DNA of 64,000 bases from Pseudopyrenochaeta lycopersici (GCA_003313425.1 NHZP01000032.1:310001-374000), one strand, 5' to 3'; shown: positions 1 to 11,827, counted from the first letter of the stretch. The notes: generated by a model from the letters alone, not told the origin. Program-made: numbers and translations.

Positions 1-384
1 GTGTTGGAAGCCGCGAGACTAGACTTACAAACTGCTCCTTGAAACGGCATTCCACCAGGACTCACATATAATATCGACCTTGTTCTCAGCCGCCCAAATT
101 TGCTTACATGCATCGTCAATGCCTGAGATCAGAGCAACCTGTGTCTCAATGTAAACAATCTTGTTGGTATGGTTGATATTTTTCAGCTCGTCCATTTGGT
201 TCTGGTAACGGAAAGGGTCGCGTCCTAGTACATAAAAGGTGGATGAGTGTAGCAACCCTACCATTTCCCTCAGAGTTGCGGAGCCTATCCCAGCTGTAGC
301 CCCTGCGAAGACACATATAAAGCTACTGTGTGCTTGAGCAGCAAAGCTCGCGTTGCTCTTACGAACTTCGGAGATACAAACCAT
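1..384 (-). pseudogene. Short-chain dehydrogenase/reductase, 5' part, frame broken at the window edge
   Basis: The ATG at 384 opens a frame with a Rossmann NAD(P)-binding signature, GATAGIGSATLREM, followed by a VLGRDP strand and an IWAAENKVDIIC segment, all typical of fungal SDRs of the accessory or secondary-metabolism type. After IIC (near 62) the frame reads ESWWNAVSRSSL and stops at 25-27. One base away the same DNA reads SPGGMPFQGAV, which is the SDR continuation I would expect after IIC. This points to a small indel (1 extra or 2 missing bases) near 60-62. A sequencing error cannot be excluded, and no intron fits because the homology resumes at once. The gene continues left of the window, so the active-site YxxxK is not visible. 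Family call is firm; the broken state is moderately supported. Confidence 0.6.
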
Positions 385-2170
385 AGCTGTAATCCAGAGG
401 TTGTCGGTGCGAACAGCGGGGGTATTTCGTAGAGTAAGGTCACGAAGTGGAGTGATAGTCAACGATTTTGAGGATAGCATTTGCTTAAGAAGACGCGTGT
501 GACAAGGGTGTATGTAGGTCCCCACAATTGTGGCGACCCGCAGTATTACCAACGGAAAGGAGGTGTCACACCTTGACCGAGGGTCGTGTTAAGCGTACGG
601 CGAGGTAGTTAAAGGTTTTCAATTTAACTACTCAGTGGTCCTATGTTGCGAGAATATAGAGGTGCAAGGCGAGTATACTTCATACGTTTCAGTAGTTTAC
701 CTCCTTTCTTTTGTGATCGTGTTCTTTGGCACTAATTAACACGACCTCATGAAAGCAGCCGCAAGAGTAGAGCTTTGATCGCCATAAGCACGCAACAAAC
801 GCCGCAATCTTGCATCCATGCGGACAGTATTTAGCGACATGCATCATATATCGAAATGAGGGGGTTAATATTGCGACGCAGCACCGCGGGTCTCAAAAGA
901 TCGAGAAATGGTAAGGCCCCTACCTGATCCAATAGACTGGACGGGCTAGTAGCGGTATCAGAACCATGGGCGAATATGATTTTGAAGGAAGTTTATCATG
1001 CGGTTGTATAAGATCCATGTCCCACAGTCCCAATGGTTCACGTCAGCAATACTTGCCCTGTTTAACAGCAACCCACGCTTTGTGACAGATCTAGAGCTAG
1101 TGCTATGATGGAGAATTTTGCTAAGCGACCACCAGTAAATAAGGTTTTTTGGGGGACTGGCAGGTGGAGCTTTTCGTTGGTTAAATATTTCGTAAGTTAC
1201 GCTTCTTCGTTATATTATATAATCGCTGAATAGTATGGCGCCCATTATATTCGCTATTACTTTTCAGTGTCTCCGTTAATTTATAGCGAAGGCAAGGAGA
1301 ACGAGCTCAAACGGCCACACAGAGGGATTGAGAGAGCCTCTCTTAGCAAAACACACAATACCTACGGCCGAAGCGGATGTCTAGAAGAGAAGCCGAGGAA
1401 GCCTTCTAGATTATTGTCTGCATCTGACCTATCGATATACCAATTTAAAGCGGCAACGCAGGGATAGGCCGACACTAGGCTATGGCTCATTCAAGTTGAT
1501 CACTTGGATAGGTCGAAAATCAAACCAGCATCAGGCTTACTATTGTATGAAATTCCAGGTGTGGCAAAACTACCCTGAGCTGTGCCATTATCTAAATTCT
1601 GCTGCAGTATTGTGATAAAAATTCTAGGTCCGTGAAGGTTCACTTCTATTACAATTTTAACGATACACAAAGGCAAAATCCAATATTTATGCTGGGCTAC
1701 CTGCTTTGACAGCTCTCGATGTTTCGGATGGATCCCAAAACGCTTGACGCTCTGTTTTCGTCCTTTGAAAACAGAACATGGCTGCCAGCATTCTCTGGTA
1801 ATTCAAATGACTTCAGGCAATGATAGTACTCTAAAATTGGGGACCTTGGTGGACCTTCTCGTTGGTTATATTGAAATGCGTGTCTTATTCCCACGTGAAT
1901 GTTTATCAAGATGGATACGTAGCTGCTTGTGTCTTTCATCAGTCTCTTCAAAGCTGGAGATGATTGGGGAGATTTGAAGCGGAAGTTTTAGTAATGAAGA
2001 ATCATCTCAATGTCGATGTGTCCTGAGCAATACATAGGCCCCAAGGGCATTCGTTCGCTTCAACCGAGTGCTAACCCAACTTCCATGACAAACAGTGCTA
2101 TATGTAACTCCTGGCGCCTAAATTACTCATACCTAGGAGAACCGTAGCCCTCGATATCCTCTTTTTGAGC
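385..2170. other. Intergenic stretch, no recognisable gene
   Basis: About 1.8 kb between the SDR fragment and the first secreted-protein gene. Short open frames exist on both strands (for example 1267-1467 plus, 1697-1951 minus), but none has a recognisable motif, splice context or coding-like continuation. It would hold the promoter of the SDR gene. Confidence 0.5.
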
Positions 2171-3422
2171 TCAACGACCCCATTTCGTCACCTTCTCGTA
2201 TGACTTCTTAGGGATCGGTACGCCATTAAGATCTCTCTTTCCCTGGGGGCCCACACGCATCTCATTTATTGAGCTATCGAAACATGAATGTGTGACACTC
2301 TCAGAGCATAATGGCCACAACTGCTTATGAGTCATGTCACAGTACATGCCTTGTATGACCGATACAAAGTCCCATCCTCTAGTATTTGGGCTCTCACAAA
2401 GCCAATATGCGTCGTGTTGCTCGCTTTCACTCTTGATCAATCGATTGGAAAAGATATCGTGAGAAGTTGGCGGACTGGACGTATTTTGAGGACTCATATG
2501 TGTAGAATTCTGATATGACGGTTGTGTAGTGTTCTTCAAGGGCAGGGTATGCACATCTCGAGGGGTAACCCAGGCATCCATATATCGTCCTGGATTATTC
2601 GTGACAGTCGTCAAATTCTTATCTGAGCCATCAGAATTGTACTCGAGCTCCGGCCAGAAAATCGTCATAATGTTAAGTTTAGGGTCATTGTTCTCTTTCT
2701 CGATGTTGTGATACCTAGGCTTGCTCGTACATATCGTTTGAGGATGCTGTTGGTACTGAAATGCTCGTCCTCCTTTATCAGCGTCTTTCGAGGTCCCAAA
2801 GCTTGGTACATGGTATGAGAATCCTTGGAATCGAAGCTTATTGGAGTGGTCCCTGTCGATCCAAATACAATTAGACTTCCTATTCAGCATAACCAGAGAC
2901 TCACTTGCGATTGAATCAGAGTTCGTGACGGTGACATCAGAATAATACCAGTCGGCTTCACACATCGAGCCAATGTCTCCAAGGAAACCCCATTGTTCAC
3001 CGCCTGACATAGTTATGGCAACCGTGTTGACACATACAGCGTCATTCCCTGATGCAGTGATGAAGACGTATTCTGTGGCGACGCCTTCCATACCTGCTTT
3101 ATGCTTAACTTCAACCTCTCGCCAGCCTCCAGCAGCTATTTTAGGGCCTCCTTTACTTTCACCAATGAGCTGCCCTCTTTTGTCATAGAGCTTAAGGTTT
3201 GGAAAGTCGCCCTTGAAGTCCATTTTTTGAGTCACCTCTACTTACGGTTAAATAGAACGTAGACGATTTTAAGAGGTACTTACCTTTAATGCCGTAAGCT
3301 GCAGCTCCAACCCTGACTGTTGTAATGGTACTTGGATCTATGGCTGGCTGTGGAAGGGCATCTTTAATCATCAAACCAATGCCGGCAACCGTTGCCACTA
3401 GAAATGTTGTCAGAACCCGCAA
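2171..3422 (-). CDS. Predicted secreted protein of a conserved fungal family, unknown function
   Basis: Two exons, 3284-3422 and 2171-3237, joined by a 46-nt GTAAGT..TAG intron; the joined frame is 401 aa. The N-terminus (MRVLTTFLVATVAGIGLMI) is a signal peptide. The body contains GGPKIAAGGW, GNDAVCVNTVAITMSGG, WGFLGDIGSMC and CIWIDRDHSN. These resemble a widespread family of uncharacterised secreted proteins in plant-associated ascomycetes in which a NDAICI strand and a CVWID.DHS motif recur. I know of no enzymatic assignment. Several cysteines (VCVN, MCEADW, NCIWID) could form disulfides outside the cell. The C-terminal third is polar and low in motifs. The start is the first ATG before the signal peptide. 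Confidence 0.75.
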
Positions 3423-4515
3423 CAGTCAACTACAATATGCGCTCCGAGCTCACGAAGGTTGATGGCTCCAATAACAGCAGCTCCCGCCATTGTTGCTGAA
3501 AGATCGTCTTAGATACGTTGCCCCAAATAGAAGACGAGGATATGTGAGTATTGTTTGATGACTACCGAAGTGGATTTCATTCTCTCTTATACTTGTAGGG
3601 CGAGAATATCATGTCTACCTCTCATCGTCTCTGTATGCTGAGCACTTGTTGAACACATTTCAAAATGCACAATGATTGTGCCGTGTGCCCCAAGCAGACT
3701 TGCTGTGCCTCAAGCAGACTTGCTGTGCCCCTTCGGGCAGATACTTCACTCTACCGTGAACTTAGCCCCATTCTCATTCATACCGTGCCTCAAGGAATAC
3801 GACATCAACATTTATAACACCATGATTTTGCTAAACTGTGACTTGTTGCAGCCGCGCCTCGTTTTTTCTGCATAACATGTGACGTGAAAACAGGCTCATG
3901 TGATTAGCTCGTGCGACAAGGTTTCATAGCTCTGTGTTGGATCTGTGCCTTAACTCAACTCAGCACGAATGGCTATCAGATTGGAGGACTCGATCGGCCG
4001 AGGTCTATTGCGCTCATGTAGTTAAAATAACGATAGGAATATATCAATGGTAGCAAGCTCGCTTCGTATATTCGAAAATTGATATCTCTAATTGAAGGGA
4101 GACAGATTTCTGGTCTGGACAGCGCCGATTTGTGATGACTTCTCAAAAGCATAGACTCGACTGCTCTAAGCACAGTCATTTCTTACACTAGGGTTCGACA
4201 ATGTGTGCCATTCCTGGATGGATTAGGCATTTTCCATGTGCCCCATTTTTCACAGGAGCTTCGCGCCGCCTTCAGGTCAAGACATTCGTGTTGGTACATG
4301 GTAGTTTGTGGTGCCATAGTGGCACAGCAGCCCTGAATTCTGTGTCTGCGGCGTGTTCAAAGCATGGTTAGCTCTGGCTTGATGGTTGCCAGTGGCCGAA
4401 ATCCCACAGTTTATTGAGTGTATAAAGGGCAAGAAACTCATTAACTCCACAGTAGGGAATTCATTCATCTGACCAACTCATTCCAAAAAATCGTTCCTCC
4501 TTGACCCAATTCGCC
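3423..4515. other. Intergenic stretch with a 20-bp tandem duplication
   Basis: Probable divergent promoter region for the two flanking secreted-protein genes. At 3691-3730 a 20-bp unit starting CAAGCAGACTTGC occurs twice in direct tandem. No gene is supported. Confidence 0.5.
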
Positions 4516-5822
4516 ATGCGTATTCAATTTCCGGCCCTCGCTGCAAGCCTTGCTCTGCTGTCTCTTCTACAGACCCATGTTGCCTCAGTGCCGGTACATG
4601 ATCTAGGCCATGCGAGTAAGTTCCAATACATCTCGTTTAGCATATGATCTCATAATTGCGAAGATGATAATAAGAAGAGCATTGTAACGCTGAATGCTCA
4701 CGTGAAAGAGCCGTATGTCAGCACAAATGCGGTGTTTGTGCGTGCGAAGCCCCCAAAGCTGCCGAAGCCTCCTGGCCCGAAGCCAAATCCCAGACCGGAT
4801 CCAAAGCCCCCAAATAACAAGCCAGGAAATGAAAACAATGAACTTGATAGATCATGCAGTATAGGCCGAAGGCGAGCCCCTTGCGCTAAGAATTATGAGG
4901 CCGATGAAAAACGTACGACAGAAGAGTGTCTTGCAGACGGACAGAAAAGAATGAATGAGCTAAATATGAAACTTGGACAAGCTATTAATAGAGCCGTCGG
5001 AAAAGAGGATAAGCCCGAAAGTCTACCATACACTGAGGGCTACGAGGTCCGGTATGATACAGCGCCCAGGACCATGGCAGAGTGGTTGGAAAGTCCGTCC
5101 ACTTTTTCACCAGCTAGCTCGGAAAGCCGTACATTCAATTCAATGGACGCGGTAAGTATTGGAGCTCGGTATCGTTATTTTTAGGATCATAAGCTGACCA
5201 ATTGTTTTCTTTGTGTCGACAGGTGTTTAGCGACCTTAACCTGGATAAAAATATTATCCTGAAAGAGAAAATAGTATACTCAATCAACAAGGACACAGGC
5301 GAAACAGGGTTGACGCAACAAAATTACTTTTCTGTCAGAGGCGAAAATGAGGATGGCATCATGATCATGGAGGTCAATCAGCGAAGTGATTCAGATGATC
5401 TTGCACCCAGCAACAAGCAGCTCGAGTGGAGTGAACTGTTACACCAGATGTATAAACAAGTACGAGGCCAAGAAAAGACTGACAACATCAGATGGATCTT
5501 GCGAGATGCGGTCAAGAACGTGGCAACGATCAGGGTTATTGAAGAAATGAGGCAAAAGAAAACGAAATCTGCAGGGAATAAGGATAGCAAAGTATCTTTC
5601 TCTCTCAATAGTGCTGACCTGGAAGAAGTCACAAGTGCCAAGACTCTAATAGGAACAAGAAACGGAAAGGGAATTGCGTACCTCTTGATGGATTATCCCG
5701 ACACTTTTGGACGCCGAACTATCGTTCAAGTACACACGTTCGTGCACACTCGACCCGGAGACGATAACGTCCCTCGATATGCTATGGCTTTCGAGCTTGG
5801 CCCCTACCAGACAAGCTCTTGA
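4516..5822 (+). CDS. Predicted secreted proline-rich protein, unknown function
   Basis: Three exons, 4516-4615, 4664-5151 and 5223-5822, with introns of 48 and 71 nt (GTAAGT donors, the second ending TCGACAG). The joined frame is 395 aa. The N-terminus (MRIQFPALAASLALLSLLQ) is a clear signal peptide. A Pro/Lys-rich tract follows (KPPKLPKPPGPKPNPRPDPK), then a region with a few cysteines. The C-terminal 200 residues contain WSELLHQMYKQV, IGTRNGKGIAYLLMD and YAMAFELGPY, a pattern I associate with uncharacterised Dothideomycete proteins. No catalytic motif is recognised. The first intron's acceptor at 4663 is chosen because it alone keeps frame. The orientation opposite the gene at 2171-3422 suggests a pair of secreted genes sharing a 1.1-kb upstream region. 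Confidence 0.75.
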
Positions 5823-6123
5823 TTGAATTGGTCTTATCAGATATCAAGGCTGGGTACTCATACGCAGTAATGGCATTCGATGGATTAGTTGAGATAACTT
5901 GTTGCGGAGCTGGCGTTTGCTTTGAGTTATGGAGTCTTTCCTTCACGACACACTCTTTATTATGGTTAGATTTTAAAACCGAGGATTACAAACTCGATTG
6001 TTTTTACTACAAGTCGGTGCATGCATAAGATCAACAATGAATTCATTCCTTTGCTAGAGATAATTTTATCTACCCATGCGACGGTTGTGCATCCAGGAAT
6101 GGGCACGCACATCGCACGATAAT

Positions 6124-7787
6124 CTAGTAAAATAATAGAGCAGTTCGCAAAGCCTGATCAACATTCCCCGGGCTGACTTTACGACTCATGTCGTAATACC
6201 CAGCCGTCATCAGTCTCAGATGACCAGCCTCGTCGCTCACAACCTTGTATCGCTGTTTTCGATCTTCCTTACTGAAGCACATAGCATTGAACCCAGACTT
6301 TTGTAGCGAAGCACCAAGCTGTAACAGTAAAAGGGTCATGTTCTTGCTCCCAGTATCAATAGCCAGGGTCAGTGGAGTGACAACGATCCTGTCCTCGCAC
6401 AGTAGTTCTGCATTTGCGTCGAGCTTCAGCCATCCCAAGAGATATCGGGCTACTTCACAATGCTGGCTATAAATCGCTGTCATCAACGCATATGTCATCA
6501 ATCTTGTCGGTTCGCCGTGAAGCTCATGATAATTTCGCTGAAGAACGTACTTGAGCATGTCAATGTTTCCTTTCGTCGCTGCGACGACCGGAACATTGAT
6601 TTCATAGTGCATCTTCATGTTTCTTTCCAAAAACAACTCCAAAACTTTTACGTTCCCCCCAAATGCAGCTGCTCGTGCTAGCTTTACCGACTGTTGCGAA
6701 CGTTGCGGTAGTTTGTCCAACAAAAGTTGACACGTGCTCAGATGTCCACCATTTGCGGCGAAAACTAGTGGAGGACCAAAAGTCCTGGTGATCGGCCACA
6801 TCTCAGGATCACATAGTCCAAGGTCAAATAACCGTTCCAGCATGTCATCCCAGCCGTTGAATGCAGCCATTCTGATTGCAGCATAGTAAGCCTGAGTCGC
6901 GTTGGAGTCCAGCATCAGCTCAATGATTCGGCGATTGTTTCCATTGACCGCGGCCTCGGCCACGTACCAAGGAGACCAACTTTCACCTTGAGGATACACT
7001 GGCGTGCGAAGGAGTAAATCAACAATTTCCGGTTGATTTGCTCGTACTGCACTTAGAAGTGCTAATGGATATTTGTCGCTTACACAATTGTGTGCACCTG
7101 ATGCTAATAACATTTTGGTTATCTCTAAAAGTCCAAGCCGACTGGCCATCTCCAAGGTGGCTCCGAAAAATATGCAGCGTTTGCTCGCTGAGAAGCCATC
7201 GGCAAGCATACGGGCTAGTAGTTCATGATCCTCGATCAGTACAGCCACCATCAAGCTGGTCGTAGGCGTATCTTCAGAGTCGTAGGGCTTTGGAGCGCCA
7301 GCAGAATTGTCCTTGGTAGGTCGATTGCATTCACGAGGCGCATATTCTGGACTGTAAAGAGGCCAAAATCCACCACTCTCACGAAGCTCACAACGATCGA
7401 GGCTTTCCCGTACCATCCGAAGCCAATGATTACGAGGTTTGTTCGGGGAGTAATTCGTCAAGAAGTGCACTACCTTATGCAAATGCGTCTGAAACCGGCC
7501 TTGTTGTCTGTCCAATTCACCAAGGTAGATTTTAATCAAACGACGCCTCAACGGGCCAGGCAGATGCTTCGTCTCAGTGTTCGTCAAATTACAAAGCCAC
7601 CGATCTGCGATAATTTTCGTTGCGATAACTTCAAAGAATCCTAGATAGTCAGCGTGAGAGCAACAAGAGAAAAAATGAGCATACTATCGACTTCACGCAG
7701 GCGACAGCTATGATACAGGCTGCCATCGCGTATAGCATAGTTGAGAATGTCTTCCACCAGGATTGCTGGGAGCTCGTTCAAACGCAT
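6124..7787 (-). CDS. F-box plus ankyrin-repeat protein
   Basis: Two exons, 7685-7787 and 6124-7640, separated by a 44-nt intron (GTATGC..GCTGAC..CTAG), give 539 aa. The short first exon encodes a degenerate F-box start (MRLNELPAILVEDILNYAIR), and the join reads LREVD-RFFEVIATKII. This is the usual N-terminus of fungal F-box/ankyrin proteins, and it is easily missed because the second exon has no ATG of its own near its start. The rest carries about eight ankyrin-like repeats, for example LEMASRLGLLEITKMLLASGA, ANGGHLSTCQLLLDKLP and AFGGNVKVLELFLERN. Such proteins are thought to be substrate adaptors of SCF-type E3 ligases. The target is unknown. Repeat C-terminus ends in KVSPGNVDQALRTALLFY. 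Confidence 0.85.
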
Positions 7788-9075
7788 TATGATGATTGAT
7801 AATATTTGTGTTTGACTGATAGATGGTAGTTGAGTCGCGTTGTTGACTTACTTGGCAGGGAATAGAACTGTAAGTTTGGCAATGATAAGCAGCACTTTTA
7901 GATGGAAATTGGCGTACTGTGCCGTCCTGTGCCGTACGAAGTACTGAGCCATTTGAATGCAGGCGCACAGACACATGTTGAGACATCACGCACTCCACCG
8001 CCACCGCCCCTGCGGCAATCCCTTGTATACGCCAACAACAATGTAAACGCTCGTGAAAGCAGAGCAAAGACTGTTCGCGGAATGTCAACAAAATATTATC
8101 CTACCGTCGGCTGACATGATGTCCAAATGAGGATTCAGGAGCTAGGAAGGAAACGGCTAGCAGATACAAAACGCATGAAGATTTCATCCCGCCAATAGGT
8201 AAGTGGCAGCCTAGTTCTTCCACTTCCAGTGTCGTCTCTGTTATTATTCCAGTCTTGATATTACCTCTCCTAGGAATAAATGCAGTTGATAAACTTGCCG
8301 AAACAGACGGAGACGAGGAGTTCCAAGCCTGGGTATCCAATTCATTGATGCAAAGCAAGAATTCGTCGCTTTTGTCGCGCAGCAAGTGGAAGCGGCGCAG
8401 CTGGAGAGGTTGGCAGCTACTTTAAAGGACCGTTCAATTTCAGCCTTGTTGTTCGACTGTGGTGATTCGCTTCCCGAAACCGGGACACACGGCCATCAAC
8501 TTGCGACACGAAGAGGTCAGGAATGAAGCCTATTTCTCGAAGTATTTGTAGGATTAGAATACGATCTCGTGTCCCGGGTGTTGAACTGGGTTATGGCGGA
8601 TGGATCTTTGGTTCGATTATGGAATTCGAAAGAGCTTTGACGCTGACGCGGTGTATTGGGCGGGGCTTTGGGGGTGGAGGGGTTTGTGGAGGGGAAGATG
8701 GAGCGGCTGAGAGGTTATGATGCGCAGTGCAAAGTTCAGTTTTCGAGTGAGTAGTGTAGATGGTATAAGGCTGGATGGGTAGTTGACTGGCAGTCGATGC
8801 ATGAAAATGGAAGATATATAATGCATGGTCAACTCTCAATCCTAGAGCTATATCAACTCAGTCTATTTCAATAAGTGAGTATTCAAATGAATTTCACTCT
8901 TAACGCAAGACTATTTACAGTGCCATAACATCTCCCAAATCTCCAATGAATAAATTGCTATGTAAATAAAATAAATCCAAAGCGAAACTACCTGCAATGC
9001 CCCAACATCCCCATATCTACTCACCACACGAAAATAACTTTTTAATTACACTGAGGAAACACATCTCCTCATACC
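7788..9075. other. Intergenic stretch with weak coding-like traces
   Basis: About 1.3 kb upstream of the ankyrin gene and downstream of the F-box-like gene. On the plus strand, 8337-8525 stays open and reads FVAFVAQQVEAAQLERLAA, which looks like a helical protein segment. An overlapping frame at about 8280-8420 reads AETDGDEEFQAW. Neither has a start or splice context, so a decayed gene is possible. 8620-8990 is low complexity and AT-rich with nothing recognisable. Confidence 0.35.
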
Positions 9076-9960
9076 CTACGCCCACTCCTCAAGCCAGGTT
9101 CCCCCATCCAAAACACCCGCGTCCTCAACCCAGCGCCTCTCACCAGTACTTCCCCCCTCAACCTTTTCATGCGCAAAACACACACTGAGCAAAATCTCAG
9201 TATCCCTCCCCCTAGCCTCCAAACGATCCAACAACCGTCCTCGATCCAACCTCCCACTCTCGCCCTGGACAAAAATCTGCACTCGAGCGTGACCCAGCAC
9301 AGCCGCTTCGTTCTCCCCAAGGCTGACACCGTGCCTGCCATTGACACTAGGAGACGAGAGATTCAGCAAGGTTTCATTCACAAGCCCTTTCCAACCACCG
9401 CGCCTCCGCACAGGATCCGCAAGATAGGTCGCAGTCACATTAGCAAAGCGGGCGAGAACCACAGACCCCCGCGAGATATGCGGCGCACACAAGACACTGC
9501 GCTCGGCGAGTTCCTGCGCCACGAAAGCCGGCGTGACGCGCGCCCGGGTGCAGCGCACGTAGTGGATCCAATTGAGAATTTCGTCGACGAGGCCGTCGTA
9601 CCTGGCGAGGCGGAGTGCATGGCTTGCCGGGATGATAATCCGGGGCACGCGGCGGTGGTGGGTTAGTCTGGCGACGTGGAGTTTGAGGAACGGTGCTGAT
9701 TCGGCGTAGAGAAGGCGACATGTTAGGTAGATTTTGGGGAGGGGGTGAGGGGTGACGAGGGTGATGGAGGTTGGGTTTCCGGGGGTGGAGATGGGAATTT
9801 TGTCGTGGCGGTGGAGGTGGATGAGTTGTTCGTATATCAGTAGGCGCAGCTCTTTGGGGAGGTCGAGGAAGCGGAAGGGTGGTTGCGCGGGCGAGGGTTG
9901 GATGCCATACTTTAGTATTTCTGGAACGTTGAGCAGTGAGTAGAAAGGCGAATTGTACAT
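9076..9960 (-). CDS. F-box-like (2EXR-type) domain protein, copy 1
   Basis: Single-exon frame of 294 aa from ATG 9960. Residues about 28-46 read FRFLDLPKELRLLIYEQL, the F-box-like signature found in large Dothideomycete gene families. The rest (IYLTCRLLYAESAPF, then an Arg-rich region) matches the usual pattern in which CR.L..E..P. follows the box. The C-terminal half is unusually GC- and arginine-rich (VRRRGGWKGLVNETLL). Role unknown; an F-box-like domain suggests a protein-protein adaptor. Related genes lie at 18424-19152 and 23243-23860. Confidence 0.8.
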   Translation of the reverse strand: MYNSPFYSLLNVPEILKYGIQPSPAQPPFRFLDLPKELRLLIYEQLIHLHRHDKIPISTPGNPTSITLVTPHPLPKIYLTCRLLYAESAPFLKLHVARLTHHRRVPRIIIPASHALRLARYDGLVDEILNWIHYVRCTRARVTPAFVAQELAERSVLCAPHISRGSVVLARFANVTATYLADPVRRRGGWKGLVNETLLNLSSPSVNGRHGVSLGENEAAVLGHARVQIFVQGESGRLDRGRLLDRLEARGRDTEILLSVCFAHEKVEGGSTGERRWVEDAGVLDGGTWLEEWA

Positions 9961-10244
9961 GTTGAATCGTACAAGAAGTAAAAATTATGTGTCGAGGTAA
10001 TCAGTCAATGTAGTCAAGGCTGAGTGAAGGCTGAGGTGAAGCTGCCAAGCTTTGAGGCCACCGCCCAGATGAGCTTCGTATAATCTGCTCTTGCTGTGCC
10101 TGTTTTGCTTGTGCTCGAGAGCCTTTGAACTTTGCATGTTTACCCGAATCGGATCGTTCCTGCCGTCTTTGGTGTAGCGAATTTTTGGCTGGGACTGTAG
10201 GTGTTACATCAGTTAGTTCATCTGGTACAGGCGATGGCTCGTAT

Positions 10245-10808
10245 TCAGACACACTTGCACTGCGACTTGGTAATTAAGTCAAACTCCCTTTCCAGTTCTC
10301 TAGTGTTGCTATCAATAATCCGAGTCTGCAAAAAACTCAGGTGATACACGTCAACGATTGTTAGCTTTGGTTTTGGGTACTCTCAGTGATTTGTATAGCA
10401 GGTACACTACCCATGCTCGTTCTGTAGTATGGTGTGCACAGTGTTTGTAGTGTAGAGTGCTCTTCTTGCCTTCGTTTCGGAAACACTCTTCGACGTCATT
10501 CTCCAACTCCACGTAAATGCCCCACACTTGAGTGTCGAGCACTCGGCGAATCTCAGTTGCAAAATGGTGACCAAGGAGCAAACACGTGTATAGAGATAAT
10601 ACTTGCCAGAGGACAAGCGGATGAATTCAAATACCACTGCCCTCGCCTGCGATCTACATAACTCCATTCAAAGAATAGCAACATATTACCCAAGTCGAAC
10701 ACTGCCTCAATGGCGTCTGATCATCATACGTAGGGATATCTTGTTCTTCCTGCCCCAGCCATCATTTCCTTCGTGTGCGCCATCCCAAAATCGTGAGTTA
10801 TCATTCAT
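10245..10808 (-). CDS. Unrecognised small multi-exon gene (tentative model)
   Basis: Coding-like segments on the minus strand can be joined with fungal splice signals: 10730-10808, 10603-10653, 10381-10541 and 10245-10325, giving 123 aa. The best-supported intron is 10326-10380 (GTACCC, GCTAAC branch, TTTTTTGCAG). Readable pieces are MNDNSRFWDGAHEGNDGWG, LDTQVWGIYVELENDVEEC and IIDSNTRELEREFDLI. No family is recognised. The first two introns are uncertain, because 10680-10725 also looks coding in another frame (AVFDLGNMLLFFEWSYVD). A Ser/Pro/Gln-rich open frame at 10001-10252 (SEYEPSPVPDELTD) may be the true 3' part, reached by a frame change. It may be a decaying gene. Confidence 0.35.
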
Positions 10809-10964
10809 GTAGTGTTTCCAAGCCGCAACAGCCGCATGTCGTGAGGGGCGCGACTCGTGCACAGCAGAAGTCGCGTCCCTAGATGCCCTCGTAGGTGAAC
10901 GTCGAGGTATCCTGTCTTGGCCTGATTATGCGGCTGTCAGAAAGGTGCTCTCACCGCGACTGCT

Positions 10965-11827
10965 CTAAGAAGCATGGGGCTTGCCAGCGGAATCGGCCTG
11001 AGCGCGAAGGTTGGCGGCAGTGGAGCCAGTCTCGGAGAAGTAGCGGGAGAAGACTGGCTGGATGAAGGAGCGGAAGATGATTTGGGCGCCACTGCATCTG
11101 TTAGCTCATGCAACGTCACAAACTTGCGGTGACGTACGAGGTCTGGGGAAGAGACATCCAGAGGACGAGGACGAACTTGAAGGTGTAGTAGAAGGCTGGA
11201 AAGTCAGCATACGCTGGTGATTGCATGCGATAGTCATTGCAGTCACTCACGGAACCAGTAGACGGCGCTGACTGCACTCTCAAAGACGGTCAAGAAGGCA
11301 TAGACGACCCAGTACTGCGATGCGTTAGTGATTTCTTAGGCGCAGTGTGGGAAGCAGTCGAGGGATGCGTACGGTCAACCACTAGAGACAAATTAGCACA
11401 AATCGGGAAGCAGGTTGCGACTGGCGCAGATCATGTAAAACGCACCTGGGTGTCATCGACCTTGCTGGAGCTGAACAGCGCATTCAGCGAGTAGTAGCTG
11501 GGGATGATGAAGCCGGCAATGTTGACGAGGAATTCTCCGGCAATGTTGAAGAAGATGAGGAAAAAGTAGAGGCCGGCGAGACCGAGAATGGCGTAGACCT
11601 TGGGGACCGACGTCTGCTTCTCAAAGTTGTTGAGGGCGGGGTACTTGGACAACTACACGCACACAGCACCGTCAGCACACATTCTCGGTGTGGCATTGCG
11701 AGAGGCCCAGCGAGAGTCGTCGCCATGGCCACAGGCATTTTGACACTTTTGCATGTGCCGAAGCGAGTGCGCTTACCTCTTTATCGAGCTGCGAAAGCTG
11801 TGCCTGGGCTCTGTCCTGGATAGACAT
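10965..11827 (-). CDS. YOP1: Yop1, REEP5/DP1-type membrane-curving protein of tubular ER
   Basis: Six exons: 11777-11827, 11446-11652, 11373-11381, 11251-11314, 11138-11195 and 10965-11091, totalling 171 aa, the usual size. Introns are 46-124 nt. The protein starts MSIQDRAQAQLSQLDKE and includes PKVYAILGLAGLYFFLIFFN, SYYSLNALFSSSKVDDTQ, YWVVYAFLTVFESAVSA and IIFRSFIQPVFSRYF, the hairpin-forming hydrophobic segments of the TB2/DP1/HVA22 family. It shapes tubular ER with reticulons and interacts with Rab-type GTPases in yeast. Exon 3 is only 9 nt (TGGTTGACC, Trp-Leu-Thr). It restores the conserved DDTQ-WLT-YWVV sequence, which strongly supports it. The end KPHAS is typical of the family. Confidence 0.96.

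Noticed and set aside
7708..8091. 127-codon minus-strand open frame over the ankyrin gene start
   Set aside because: It overlaps the F-box first exon in another frame, which is far better supported by motif and splice site.
8101..8385. Minus-strand frame ending in a signal-peptide-like stretch (MKSSCVLYLLAVSFLAPESS)
   Set aside because: The peptide ends after 28 residues and the only following intron candidate is 34 nt, too short here.
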